From Condylostoma magnum (lineage: Eukaryota; Ciliophora; Heterotrichea; Heterotrichida; Condylostomatidae): a DNA stretch of 23,072 nt. This document shows, piece after piece, positions 11,001-19,867 of the stretch (its first letter is position 1; each line of letters starts with the position of its first letter). The notes below the pieces were generated by a model, which was not told where the DNA came from, did not search any database, and worked only from the letters and a program-made list of their open reading frames with translations. A program made the translations under genes and the position numbers. The stretch is taken from assembly GCA_920105805.1 (NCBI GenBank), contig CAKKTI010000126.1, positions 18,760 to 41,831 on the forward strand, given 5' to 3'.

Positions 11001-14000
11001 CAGTGTGCTTCATGCAATCTTAATGGATCTACTCCTTATTTACAGGCAAATCAGTGCAGATCGGAGTGTTCTGCTAACTCATACGAAACTGCTGAGTTTG
11101 TGTGTGAAGAGTGTAATCAATTATGCAAGACATGTGAGAGCTCTTCAGATAGTTGCACTTCTTGCAATTCACCTTCAAAATTGTATAATAATCAGTGTAT
11201 GGAAACCTGCCCTGAAAAGACTTTGCTAGTATAGCAAATCTGCGAGGACTGTGGGCTAGGGTGTTTGGTATGCCAAGGTATTTCCTCAAACTGCACTCAA
11301 TGCGAGGAAAGTTTGCTGAACTTCAAGGGAGAATGTGTTGCTAGTTGTCCTATAGGTGAGTCTATATAAAGCGGTGATTAGTGTATAGGCTGTGATTTAA
11401 AGTGCAGTACTTGTGTGGATTCTGTAGATAACTGTATTACCTGTTCTAGTGGGTATAATTTATACGAGAATCGATGTCTGGCAGTGTGTCCCAGTGGATG
11501 GACTAATGTTAATCAAATATGCTTCAAGTGCTCAGATCAGTGCAAAGAGTGTGCAGGATAGGCAGATCAGTGCACGTAGTGTAGTGAAGGATATTTGCTA
11601 TATCAGGATAAATGTGTGCTGACTTGTCCTCTTGGAGTATCTGTTCAACAAGGTAATATATGTACTACATGTATAAATGATTGCTCAACCTGCCAGGAAA
11701 GCCCAGATTACTGTACAGCGTGCAGGTCTAATCGCTCTTTATTTCAAAACGCTTGTGTGGAATAATGTCCTACAGGTATGGTCAGTTACCAGGGAGTTTG
11801 TACAAACTGTTTTTAATAATGCGAAACGTGCGAAACTTATCCAGATAAATGCACATCTTGCTTTGAAGGTACATTTTTATACGAAAATCAGTGTCTAGAG
11901 GCCTGTCCTGAGAACACAACAGTTGGTATTGATAGAAAATGCTTAAAATGCCAGGATCCCTGTGCAACTTGTAGAACGCAGCCGACATACTGTGAAGCTT
12001 GTTTTAATTAACTACTGGCCATGGAAGGTGATTGTGTATAGGAGTGTCCTCAGGGATATTTTGAGAACACTGGAATATGCGTGAAATAAACTTTAGATGT
12101 AGGAGAGTGTGCTTTAGGGTGTATTCAAGCTTTGCTTAATAATGATCAATGCGACCCGGAGTGTAATTTAGCGTCATGTGACTGGGACAATGGTAAATGT
12201 GATGGGCCGGTTATAGTACTTAGGGATAATAAGGAGTATGATGAGGATATTCAATATGAGAGAGACCCTTTTATAGTAAGTGGAGCAGGTGCTTTTGTAC
12301 TGATTGGGGCTGGGATTTGCAAAGTAGCATTTTTCGGTGGGCTTTTAAACCTGTTTGCCATAAGTATATTAGGAGTTATAGAGTTTGCAGGGTAATTAGT
12401 AGTTTTTGTAGCAATAGGGGTTGTTGATAGCAAAGAGGGTAGGGAGTTACTCGAGACTGATGATACAGAGATTGTTGTGTGCTTTAGTGTACTTTTAATC
12501 ATAATTGTAGTGGGCTGGATTATCAACATCATATTTTACATACTTTATAGTGTGAAGATAGCAAAGAAAGATGTAATGCATAAAATTTGAATACGATAGA
12601 ACAGATGTTGATACATATTTGTAAGTTTGATGTGTATTTGCATAAGTTTTAAATTTATACGAATTATATACAGTAAGTTTAGCAAGCATAAGTTTCTAAA
12701 TGCTTTGTATAACAAGTAAAAATCCGCCTTGAAGATAGTAATGATTATATCTGCTATCAGCGTAGCGACAGTAACATTGCCCACGGTTGCAATACTAGTA
12801 TTCATTCTCTCTGAGTTTGGGACTGGAAACACCGTGTGAATTATCGCCCTGGATGTTCTAATCATCACCCTGCTAAGCCTAGTACTGACTATATACGATA
12901 TAGTGAAATCCGGCTATATCATATCAAAAAACCCTAGCAAAATCCACCCAGACAGCTCAGCCTAATCAATTTTCAAAGTAAACGAAACAAACCTAGACAT
13001 GCAAACTTTCAATATATTCGATTTCTTCAAATATGAGACTCCAAAGGACAACATAGAAGGTGATGAAACTGAGAGAACAATGTACGGCACACTGAGGGCC
13101 AATGAGCCAGAAAGTGAGTCTCCCTTCAAGCCAAGGGAAAAGGATCGTAGTGTAAGTGATATATAAATAGTATAGATAGAAGAGGAGCCGTAGGCTCCTT
13201 CAGAATACTCAGAAGAGAAACTAGACTCTATAGTACTAAGCAACACTGACCTTAATGAACTGTTTTCAAGTGAGCAAGATATACAGCAAGGTTTCGGTCA
13301 CAGCAGAGTGATCTCTCTTGATGATCACTTGTCAATACTAGATGAAATACCAGAGGATGACGAGCTCAATCTATCCCAGGCCAGTATTGACAAATACGAT
13401 AAAGAATGCATCATTGCCCCGCATAAACGCAGCGGAAATACAGTCCTAGTACACAAAAGATTCAAAGGAGGCAAAATACTAGACAACGAAGGCAACGAAA
13501 CCTCCCAAATGCTAGAGGAAAGTGACTATGAAATAGACAATATAGATAAGTCTAATGTAATGGTTGCTAGAATCTTTCACGACGGTCAGCATAAGGCAGT
13601 CAAACGTAGTTTTAAGGATGGAAAAGTACTGGATATTAAGGAAAGAGTTAGTGATAAGTGGACAATAGGTAGAATTGTAATAGAAGAAAAGGACTGGGAT
13701 TTTAAGAATGCAGTTGCTGACCCTAATGACTGTGATAATGTAATAGTCCGTCACAAGAAGACTGGGTATAGGGCTGTCATAGTAAAATCCTTTATAGGTG
13801 GCACACGACTAGACTCGATGTCCCTTGAGCCTCTCCCGTAACCAGTGCGGCGCTATGACAAATCCCAAGTAACCGTGGACTCCTAGGACGTGATATATGC
13901 TGAGATTCAGCTAAAAAACGGTGAAACTTTCATGGCAAAGCGTAGCTTTGTCGGAGGAAAGGTACAAAAAATCCTTCCACCTTTGATTGACAGCGAAATC

Positions 14001-14078
14001 ATGGAGTCTATGGAGGCAAGGCCTATAGAGAAGAAGGAGGTGAAGAGGAATGTGCTGAGTAGGGTGGTGGATTACTAG
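8007..14078 (+). CDS. Giant multi-domain surface protein: beta modules, furin-like Cys repeats, LNR, multi-pass membrane domain
   Basis: A single frame runs 2023 codons from ATG 8007 to TAG 14076, with well over a hundred in-frame TAA/TAG read as Gln. Residues 1-20 are a signal peptide. Residues about 25-930 hold seven beta-rich modules of about 130 residues. Residues about 935-1360 are furin/TNFR-like Cys repeats (CxxCxxxCxxxxxxCxxC). At about 1364-1395, CALGC ... NNDQCDPECNLASCDWDNGKC is a Lin-12/Notch repeat. About 1420-1635 holds several membrane helices. The cytosolic tail has acidic stretches and four repeats of about 26 residues. It is probably a plasma-membrane receptor or surface antigen; the ligand is unknown. 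The stop is chosen because the last 62 codons lack TAA/TAG/TGA. The same frame could instead run on to TAG TAA at 14535-14540 through a Pro/Arg-rich segment. A TGG/TGA mix encodes Trp. Confidence 0.88.
8340..10760 (+). repeat. Seven divergent protein modules of about 130 residues
   Basis: A signature of hydrophobic-x-N-P-x-(S/T)-T-x-P-(T/S)-x-x-F-x-I recurs near 8343, 8733, 9138, 9541, 9943, 10328 and 10709, a spacing of about 380-410 nt. Examples are VKNPETTRPTDTFTI and AKNPNSTKPTSSFQI. Between signatures each unit has the same alternation of short beta-like strands, often with a Cys pair and a phrase such as LTIQFPS or LKLIFPL. The first and last copies are the most diverged. No close DNA-level identity was seen between copies. 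Confidence 0.75.
13408..13965 (+). repeat. Four cytosolic-tail repeats of the VKRSFxGGKxLD type
   Basis: Four copies lie in the C-terminal tail of the giant protein at about 13408-13485, 13557-13635, 13740-13815 and 13893-13965. Each has a strand with aliphatics, a G or N turn, another aliphatic strand, then K-x-F-x-G-G-x-x-L-D. Copies read VLVHKRFKGGKILD, KAVKRSFKDGKVLD, AVIVKSFIGGTRLD and FMAKRSFVGGKVQ. The spacing is irregular, with acidic linkers between copies. The beta-hairpin look is an inference. Confidence 0.75.
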
Positions 14079-14818
14079 GGAGATAGGTCCCCTAAGCCCC
14101 CGAGGACTGGGCAGCACCAGCGGTTGAAATCCCAGCCCCCCAGAAAGAGAAATACACCTAAACGGCCCAGATCTAAGCTGTAGTCAGGGAGGGCCTCTGC
14201 CAGGACTGCGTAGAATTTCCCGTAGGATTCTGTAGACTCTGATGAGCTCATATTGACTGCAAATGGCTCTCCACTGAGGAATCCACCGTTGTTTATGCAG
14301 AAAAGGTATTAAAATGTATCGAGGGCGGGATCACAATAGATTAAGAGGTACGGTTCAATGAAGGTGGAGTAGGGAATCAAGAAATTAGAGTCAATTTATC
14401 TGTAAAGGCTGGAACCACCGAATAGCAGGGAGTAGAGAGAAACTGTATATAATCCACACTTTTTGGAGGACTAGATCATTGCTGATGAGCTTATGGGGTA
14501 AGGGAATATGGACTTAGAGATGGTGAGGAGGAAGTAGTAATATTGGTTTATTGAACTGTGTTTTGCATAGATGCAGCATAAATTTACTGTTCTGTTGTTA
14601 GCTTATAAGGTATTAAAAAGCAATGTTGTTTACCTCCTCTGCTTCAAAAGTTGATCTAATGGAAATTGCAATTGGAATAGTCAAATTACTGATTCCATCC
14701 AAATAGGGGGAAATTTTACTATTTTTTCACTTAATTCTTATATAAAAATGATATCTGATTACTCCAAGTAGGCAATAAAGCAGGGTTTTACAATTCTTCA
14801 ATTCTATTCAAGAATCAT
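14075..14818 (-). CDS. Unrecognised 247-residue protein, strand assignment contested
   Basis: On the minus strand a frame runs from ATG 14818 to TAG at 14077-14075, followed by TAA. The product has balanced composition, with segments such as IQELSEKIVKFPPIWMES and FYAVLAEALPDYSLDLG, and ends GGLGDLSP. The last 77 or so codons have no TAA/TAG/TGA, as in the secure genes here. Its stop overlaps the giant gene's stop in a shared CTAG. A competing plus-strand reading extends the giant protein to 14537 with a Pro/Arg-rich tail and starts the next gene at 14623. The two strands share their third codon positions in that tail, so composition cannot decide. I favour the minus-strand gene mainly on the end-depletion pattern. 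No family was recognised. An alternative start is ATG 14698. Confidence 0.45.
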
Positions 14819-15396
14819 GCCTGTCAAAATCACACAATTACTGTATCTTTTTAGTATTTTTTCATTATTTTTATCCAGATACAAAGTTTGACTCAGCTGA
14901 ACATTACAAACTTACTAATAAACACAATTTTACTAAGTTTAAGTTCCATTACATCCCTTTAGAATTTGACCAGCTGCAAAACAAGATGAATTTAATACAA
15001 TTAAGGAAGAATCGGCGTAGAAACTAAAGATAGTTTTAAAACAAATGTAATAAATGTCAGCAATTTATGCAAGTAGAGTTTGAGGAAGGCTTCAGTACAT
15101 TGAACATGCAACTTATAAGATCATAGGAATAATATTGTTAATGTTTTTCGTAGAAACATTGCCCTGGATTACTTTTAGAGATATAAAAAATTATCCATAT
15201 GGATGATTTAATTCCTAAGTATTAAGAGGAATAGAATGGAGATGAACTTCTTTTTAATGAGATAATAGAGACCTAATCAGAAATATAGAGTGATATACGA
15301 GAAATTAGGCTGTATAACACGGAATCTGGCAGAGCAGTTATGGTTGAAGATGTGTTAAAATCTTCTGATTTACAAGATGAGATAGTAGATAATTAG
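14817..15396 (+). CDS. Unrecognised protein with CxxC motif and acidic C-terminus
   Basis: The C-terminal part (from about 14880, codons starting at 14881) is convincing: FDSAEHYKLTNKHNFTKF, a basic patch RKNRRRNQRQFQNK, CNKCQQF, then an acidic tail MDDLIPKYQEEQNGDELLF and GRAVMVEDVLKSSDLQDE. TAG at 15394 is taken as the stop because the preceding 36 codons lack TAA/TAG/TGA; TAG at 15409 and TGA at 15424 are alternatives. The start is unclear. ATG 14817 joined through a T-rich 25-nt GT...AG segment (14854-14878) gives MPVKITQLLYLF and then the secure frame, 184 residues in all. Without an intron the frame is open back to ATG 14623. Gene function is unknown. Confidence 0.5.
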
Positions 15397-15463
15397 TTTA
15401 TAATTTTTTAGAATGTGAAAAGTTGACAGAATGTAAAAAAACTATAATTTTATTTACTACTTA
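15397..15463. other. Short convergent spacer
   Basis: This AT-rich interval lies between TAG 15394-15396 on the plus strand and tandem TAA TAA on the minus strand (15466-15461). It contains further in-frame TAG and TGA for the plus-strand gene. No other feature was seen. Confidence 0.4.
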
Positions 15464-16084
15464 TTATATACTAGATTTATTAGGGAATTTACTGCTTTTA
15501 TAATCTTCGTAACTCTGCAGAAAATTTTTATCTATGTTATTGATAGATTTCTTAAATTCTAAACTGTAATTTGGCAGTTTCCGCTTCATTTTTTTAATGA
15601 GTAAATCTCTTTTGTCTTTCTTACAAATCATTATGTTACTTTTAACTCTTTTTCTTTATTAAACTTACCCCCGTACACTTGGGAAATATTTAGCTTAGTG
15701 TTACAATGAACTGAAAGATCTCTTAGAATTTTCTTATTACCTTTAAAATTTCTCGTATGTATTCTTAATTTATCTACGTTCTGGGGATTTATTAGAAAAA
15801 GATCGCAATCTATCTACTAAATCTTTCTACCTTTATCTTTTCTACTTAAAATCAGCGATATATTGCTAATTTTGCTGTATAACCCTTTACTTTTATTTAA
15901 TATCCATCAATTATATCTAGTTCCTTTGCATTTAAACCTTGTATATCATATTTTTAAATTTATCCTACTTTTCTTATAAATCAAAGTTTTGTATATCTTC
16001 TAAGTCTGTGTGATTTATATCAACATTACCGTATATTAATCTGGCTTAAACTTTTAGTAACTCAGGCCTTATCTTTCTAGACAT
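15464..16084 (-). CDS. Basic, Gln/Lys-rich coiled-coil protein, 206 residues
   Basis: ATG at 16084-16082; stop TAA at 15466-15464 followed by a second TAA. The N-terminus is MSRKIRPELLKVQARLIYGN. Residues about 30-115 are a strongly charged helical coiled coil rich in Gln, Lys and Asp (for example QEKQDKFKNMIYKVQMQ), with many Gln from TAA or TAG. The C-terminal 60 residues are basic (KKDKRDLLIKKMKRKLPN) and carry no TAA/TAG/TGA. There is no in-frame TGA for a long way after the stop, so TAA must terminate here. I do not recognise a family. A structural or nucleic-acid-associated role would be a guess. It is divergent from the Nudix-like gene with 5 nt between start codons. Confidence 0.75.
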
Positions 16085-16089
16085 TTATT
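16085..16089. promoter_or_regulatory. 5-nt gap between divergent start codons
   Basis: Only TTATT separates the ATG of the minus-strand coiled-coil gene (16084) from the ATG of the plus-strand Nudix-like gene (16090). Promoters and leaders of each gene must lie inside the other gene's coding sequence, unless one start is further in. The next in-frame ATG of the Nudix-like gene is near 16224, which would cut into the fold. Confidence 0.5.
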
Positions 16090-16575
16090 ATGCAAAAACT
16101 TCCTATTTTAACCCTAAATAAAGTCCTTGTTATATGTAGGAACTAATAGTCAGAATTTCTTTTGCTAGAAAAGGCAGGAGTTTTATAAGCTCCTAATGAT
16201 ATTGTAGATAGACATGAAACTTTTATGCAGGCTGGAATTAGAATTACTTAGTTATAGGCTGGAATTACTATAGAAATTAAAGGTATTATACAAGTTATGC
16301 ATTATAACATAGACAATTTCCCTGTTTTAACAGTTTGTCTATATGCAGAGCCGATGTTTGAAGCTTAATAACCTACTGAAGCCCGCTGATTAGGTATCGA
16401 TTAAATAGACTAAATGTATTAGTAAAACAGAGCCAGTGTATAAGAAGCCACAATTAACATCATATAGCATCTAAGAAGTGGAAATATGATTTACCCTATA
16501 ACTTTCATTACATAAGAAGACGATAATACAGAAAATCCGCATACTGAGCAATTTATGCAACTAAAATTTAGTTAA
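16090..16575 (+). CDS. Nudix-fold protein with degenerate Nudix box (likely pseudoenzyme)
   Basis: 161 codons, ATG 16090, TAA 16573. The product follows the plan of a Nudix hydrolase: first strand NKVLVICRNQQSEFLLLEKAG, then VDRHETFMQAGIRI, TIEIKGIIQVMHYN, LTVCLYAEPMFE, ARWLGIDQI and the ending GNMIYPITFI. The box consensus is G-x5-E-x7-R-E-U-x-E-E-x-G-U. Here the first Glu, the Arg and the late Gly are kept, but the leading Gly is Asp and the stretch after Arg is I-T-Q-L-Q-A-G. The three metal-binding Glu are therefore replaced. Two of these positions, including one catalytic site, are TAG read as Gln. Hydrolysis of nucleoside diphosphate derivatives, the usual family activity, looks unlikely; ligand binding may remain. 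It lies 25 nt upstream of the RCC1-like gene on the same strand. Confidence 0.75.
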
Positions 16576-16600
16576 TGTTTTATACTTAAATTATTTAAAA

Positions 16601-18214
16601 ATGCAATGCACTGAAATCTATTTATGAGGGAATAATAGTCACGGGCAGTTGAATATAAGAGAAAATTTATAAAGAAAATCATATAACAAACCAATAACAT
16701 TTCAATTGGACATTTCAATACTAAAACTAAGCTGTGGGGAAAATCACACACTTCTTTTAACAGACTAAAGATAAGTATTTTCAATAGGACAAAACAACTT
16801 TGGGAAACTGGGAATAGGTGATTTCTCAGTAAAATGCAAACTTACTCCAACTCTTATACCAGATTTGCGTGATATATCAGATATTCAATGTGGTTGGAAT
16901 CATTCATTAGCTTTATCTTCCCAAGGGGAAGTATTTTCTTGAGGATTTGCTTAGAATCTTGGGGTTGAATACTAAGATGACTCCTGTTCCCCTGTAAAAC
17001 TCTAATTAACCCACCCTGCAGTCTATATAAGCGCTGGTGCTAACCACTCAGCATGTATATTACGATAACAACACATAACAAAACTGTACTCCTGGGGCTT
17101 TGGTAAGGCAGGATAACTAGGACTGGGAAAGTATCAAAACAGTTAAATTCCTCAATTTGTAATGCAGGATGCTATACAAGTCAGCTGTGGGATTTTTCAT
17201 ACTTTAGTAATCGCATAAAACAGTAAACTATATGCCTTTGGTGGTAACGATTTCGGGTAGCTTGGAGTGGGCAGTAAGCAATCTTCTTCTCTACCAATAC
17301 AAGTACATGAGCTGGACACTGTGTAAATAAAGCAGGTGGCCTGTGGACACCATTCAAGTGCTTTGAGTTTTGACGGGGAATTTTTTATATGAGGAACTGG
17401 AATTTTTGGGGAGTACTTAACCCCTCGGTAAGTTCTGGTAGACTAAAAGTTTTGCTAGATTTAAATAGGAGGATGCTATGGTATTGGAATTGATTAGTAA
17501 GGAGGGTTGTGGTCCTGAGGAAGTAATACACATGGGGAATTAGGATTAGATGATAATAAATCACGATCTAATCCGTAGATGATCTAAGCGCTGTAGTAAA
17601 GACGAGTTGTATTGGTTTCATGTGGGATTAGTTTTGCTATTGCATTAGGATGTGAGAAACATGTAGAAAGTGAGCCAGTAGTTTAATCTCTTAAAAGTTC
17701 AGATTTGAGATAGTAGAGTGGTTAAGTTGAGATATTGTAAAGGAAATTGAAGGACAGGGAAAAGGAAATTATAAGATTGAACAAGTAAGTGAAATAACTA
17801 GAGAATGTGGATTAAGAGAACTAATAGTTGAAGTAATTGTTATAAGAGTATTAATAGAAGGAGTAAAAGGCTGAACATGTTTAGCTAATACAGCTGGTAT
17901 AAGACCTTAAACTGTAAAACGAGGAGTTGTAATCTAAGCTCAATGCTAACAAAAGACAAAAATCTATATAGTAATTACATTCCCCTATAAGAAGTATGAA
18001 TTCAGCTGTACAGTCAAGACTTGCTACCCAAGAAGACGATACTGTGTATATATTTAACCCGCCTGCGTTTAGAAGAAGCACAAGTTAACTGCAAACTAAT
18101 AATCTCAGAAGTAGCTTATGTGAGATTAGAAACAGAATAAGCGAGTTGAATAGAAACAGGTATCGATTAGAGGAAAAAATGATGAAATATGAAAAATCTT
18201 TAAATAGAAAGTAA
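16601..18214 (+). CDS. RCC1-repeat protein with C-terminal coiled coil
   Basis: 537 codons, ATG 16601, TAA 18212. Residues 1-370 form about seven RCC1 blades with repeated motifs: IYLWGNNSHGQLN, CGENHTLLLT, FSIGQNNFGKLGIGD, CGWNHSLALS, FSWGFAQNLGVE, YSWGFGKAGQLGLG, FGGNDFGQLGVG, CGHHSSALS, FIWGTGIFGE and LWSWGSNTHGELGLD. Blade Trp are TGA in four motifs and TGG in others. The Gln in GQLG is CAG, TAA and TAG in different blades. From about residue 370 to 460 a coiled coil follows (LQRKLKDREKEIIRLNKQ), then a Ser/Arg-rich segment and a last helix ending KYEKSLNRK. RCC1 propellers act as GTPase exchange factors or as scaffolds; with the added coiled coil a scaffold or ciliary role is as likely as Ran exchange. 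The last 45 codons lack TAA/TAG/TGA. Confidence 0.92.
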
Positions 18215-18228
18215 TATTTTAATTATGA
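18215..18228. other. 14-nt gap between convergent stop codons
   Basis: TAA of the RCC1-like gene (18212-18214) and TAG of the WD40 gene (18231-18229) face each other across 14 nt. Neither gene has an in-frame TGA nearby, so reading on would enter antisense sequence of the neighbour. The 3' untranslated regions must be very short or overlap. Confidence 0.7.
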
Positions 18229-19749
18229 CTAAACTCTACAAATTTTCACGTATTGGCTGCTTCCCCCGTATAAAATTCTGTCTTCACTTGAAGAAATACA
18301 AGCAGCATTGATAAATCCTTCATCCTTAATCACATGCTGCATTCTTTTAGGGCTGTAAAGATCCCACTTTATAACGTTGCAGTCTTGCCCTCCTGATATA
18401 ACATATCTTAAACTGATAGAAATGCTGACAGTTAGCACGAAATTATGATGACTTCCTATAATAAAGTGGTTATCTTTATCATTTAAGTCCCAATACCAAA
18501 TATTGTAATCCTCTCCTCCAGAAATTACAAATTCATCGGTATTGGAGATAGCTAGAGAACGTATAGAGCCTTAGTGCCAGCCAATCTGTTTTGGTTTATC
18601 GCAAGAGCGTAAGTCTTATCAAAGAACCTTCTTATTTTTTCCTCCAAATACTAAGAACTCTTCAGATCTTGAAATCTTTAAAGCATATATATCATTATTG
18701 CTTGACGAAAGCTTTGAGATCTATCTCTTTAGCTGTACATCCCATAGTTGAATTTATCCTGTTTTGCCAGCTGATGCTATAAAGCTATTAGAGGTAGAAA
18801 TGTCCAAGGCATTTATTTAGCCCTGATGCTGCCCGATTATAGTAGTTTCAAACATGTTTTGATTATTCCAATTTCACAAGTGAATTAAGCCGCTATCTCC
18901 TCCAGCTATTATATTCCTATTATCAGCGGAAATACTGACTGAATTGATTATATCATTGAATTGCTCTAAAATTGTGCTTTATTAAGGGTTTTTAAGATTC
19001 CAGTACATCAGTCTTTTGTCTCTGCCTGATGATACTGCGTATTCTTCATTAGATGACATGCTTATCGTTTTTATTTAGCCATTATGTTTTCCTAATGAAG
19101 TAAGGTTTTTAGCAGGTTAATCTTATTTCTGGATTTATTAAATCTCGTATTAATACAGTCTAAGGTTCTTATGGTTATTGCTTATTTATTATTATATCTG
19201 AGTTTTTAAGAAAGTCATGTATTGCAAGGCTCTATGAAATGCACTACAATGATTTTTTTTAAACGAGTTCTTAATTCAGTTAATCATGTAATCATAACTG
19301 TGCAGCTTGCTTTATTTCAATAATCAGGAAATTTCCCCAGAAGTAGGCAGATCTATGCCATATAACTCGTCTTTATTTATTCCTCCTAAAGCATTGATTA
19401 TATCCTTTGCTAATTCTTTGTCCTTTACTAATATATCTAAGTACTGTAAATGCTCAATACCTATTCTGTTTTGTGACAATTGCTGTCTGATGAAATTTTA
19501 TATATGCAAATTTGATTTGAGGGTAAAAGTTTTACAGATATTGCAGATCTTTTGGAGAGAGAAGGCTAATGATTCATCAAATTAACAAAAATCTAGTATG
19601 TTTGCCATATTTTCATTAGTTTGTAGCTGTTGTTTGAAGCTCTTTTTTAGCATTGAAAGCTATTCATCAGGCCTTATTTCTTAATATGCTGCCTCTAGTG
19701 AGCTTCCACTTAAGATAAGTTCTTCTATTTAGCTTATTTGATTATTCAT
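18229..19749 (-). CDS. WD40-repeat protein with helical N-terminal domain
   Basis: 506 codons, ATG 19749-19747, TAG 18231-18229. Residues 1-215 are helical and include NICKTFTLKSNLHIQNFIRQ and a segment typical of armadillo-like helices. From about residue 225 seven WD-type repeats follow: KRLMYWNLKNP, GLIHLWNWNN, GQIQLWDVQLK, KVLWQDLRSC, YNIWYWDLND and CNVIKWDLYSP, each with an upstream G-H or G-G turn such as GQHQGQINALDIS. The last blade ends QYVKICRV. Some blade Trp and the Trp in HLWNWNNQ region are encoded by TGA. WD40 propellers act as interaction platforms. The last 110 or so codons lack TAA/TAG/TGA. The partner is unknown. Confidence 0.88.
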
Positions 19750-19867
19750 TTTCTTACAATTATTATAAATATGGAAAATAATTTAGTTGACTTTTGTAAT
19801 AAGGAATATTAAGTCAGAAGTACATATCAAAATATACACAAAACATTTAGTAATTAGATCAAATTAA
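19750..19867. promoter_or_regulatory. AT-rich spacer between two minus-strand genes
   Basis: This 118-nt AT-rich interval separates the TAG of the large Cys-rich gene (19870-19868; TGA in frame at 19861-19859) from the ATG of the WD40 gene. It should contain the WD40 promoter. No specific motif was recognised. Confidence 0.35.

Noticed and set aside
15000-15400. Alternative plus-strand frame reading NNIVNVFRRNIALDYFQRYK
   Set aside because: It resembles a protein locally, but the frame ending in the acidic MDDLIPKYQEE segment is longer, has a clean end and explains the CxxC motif.
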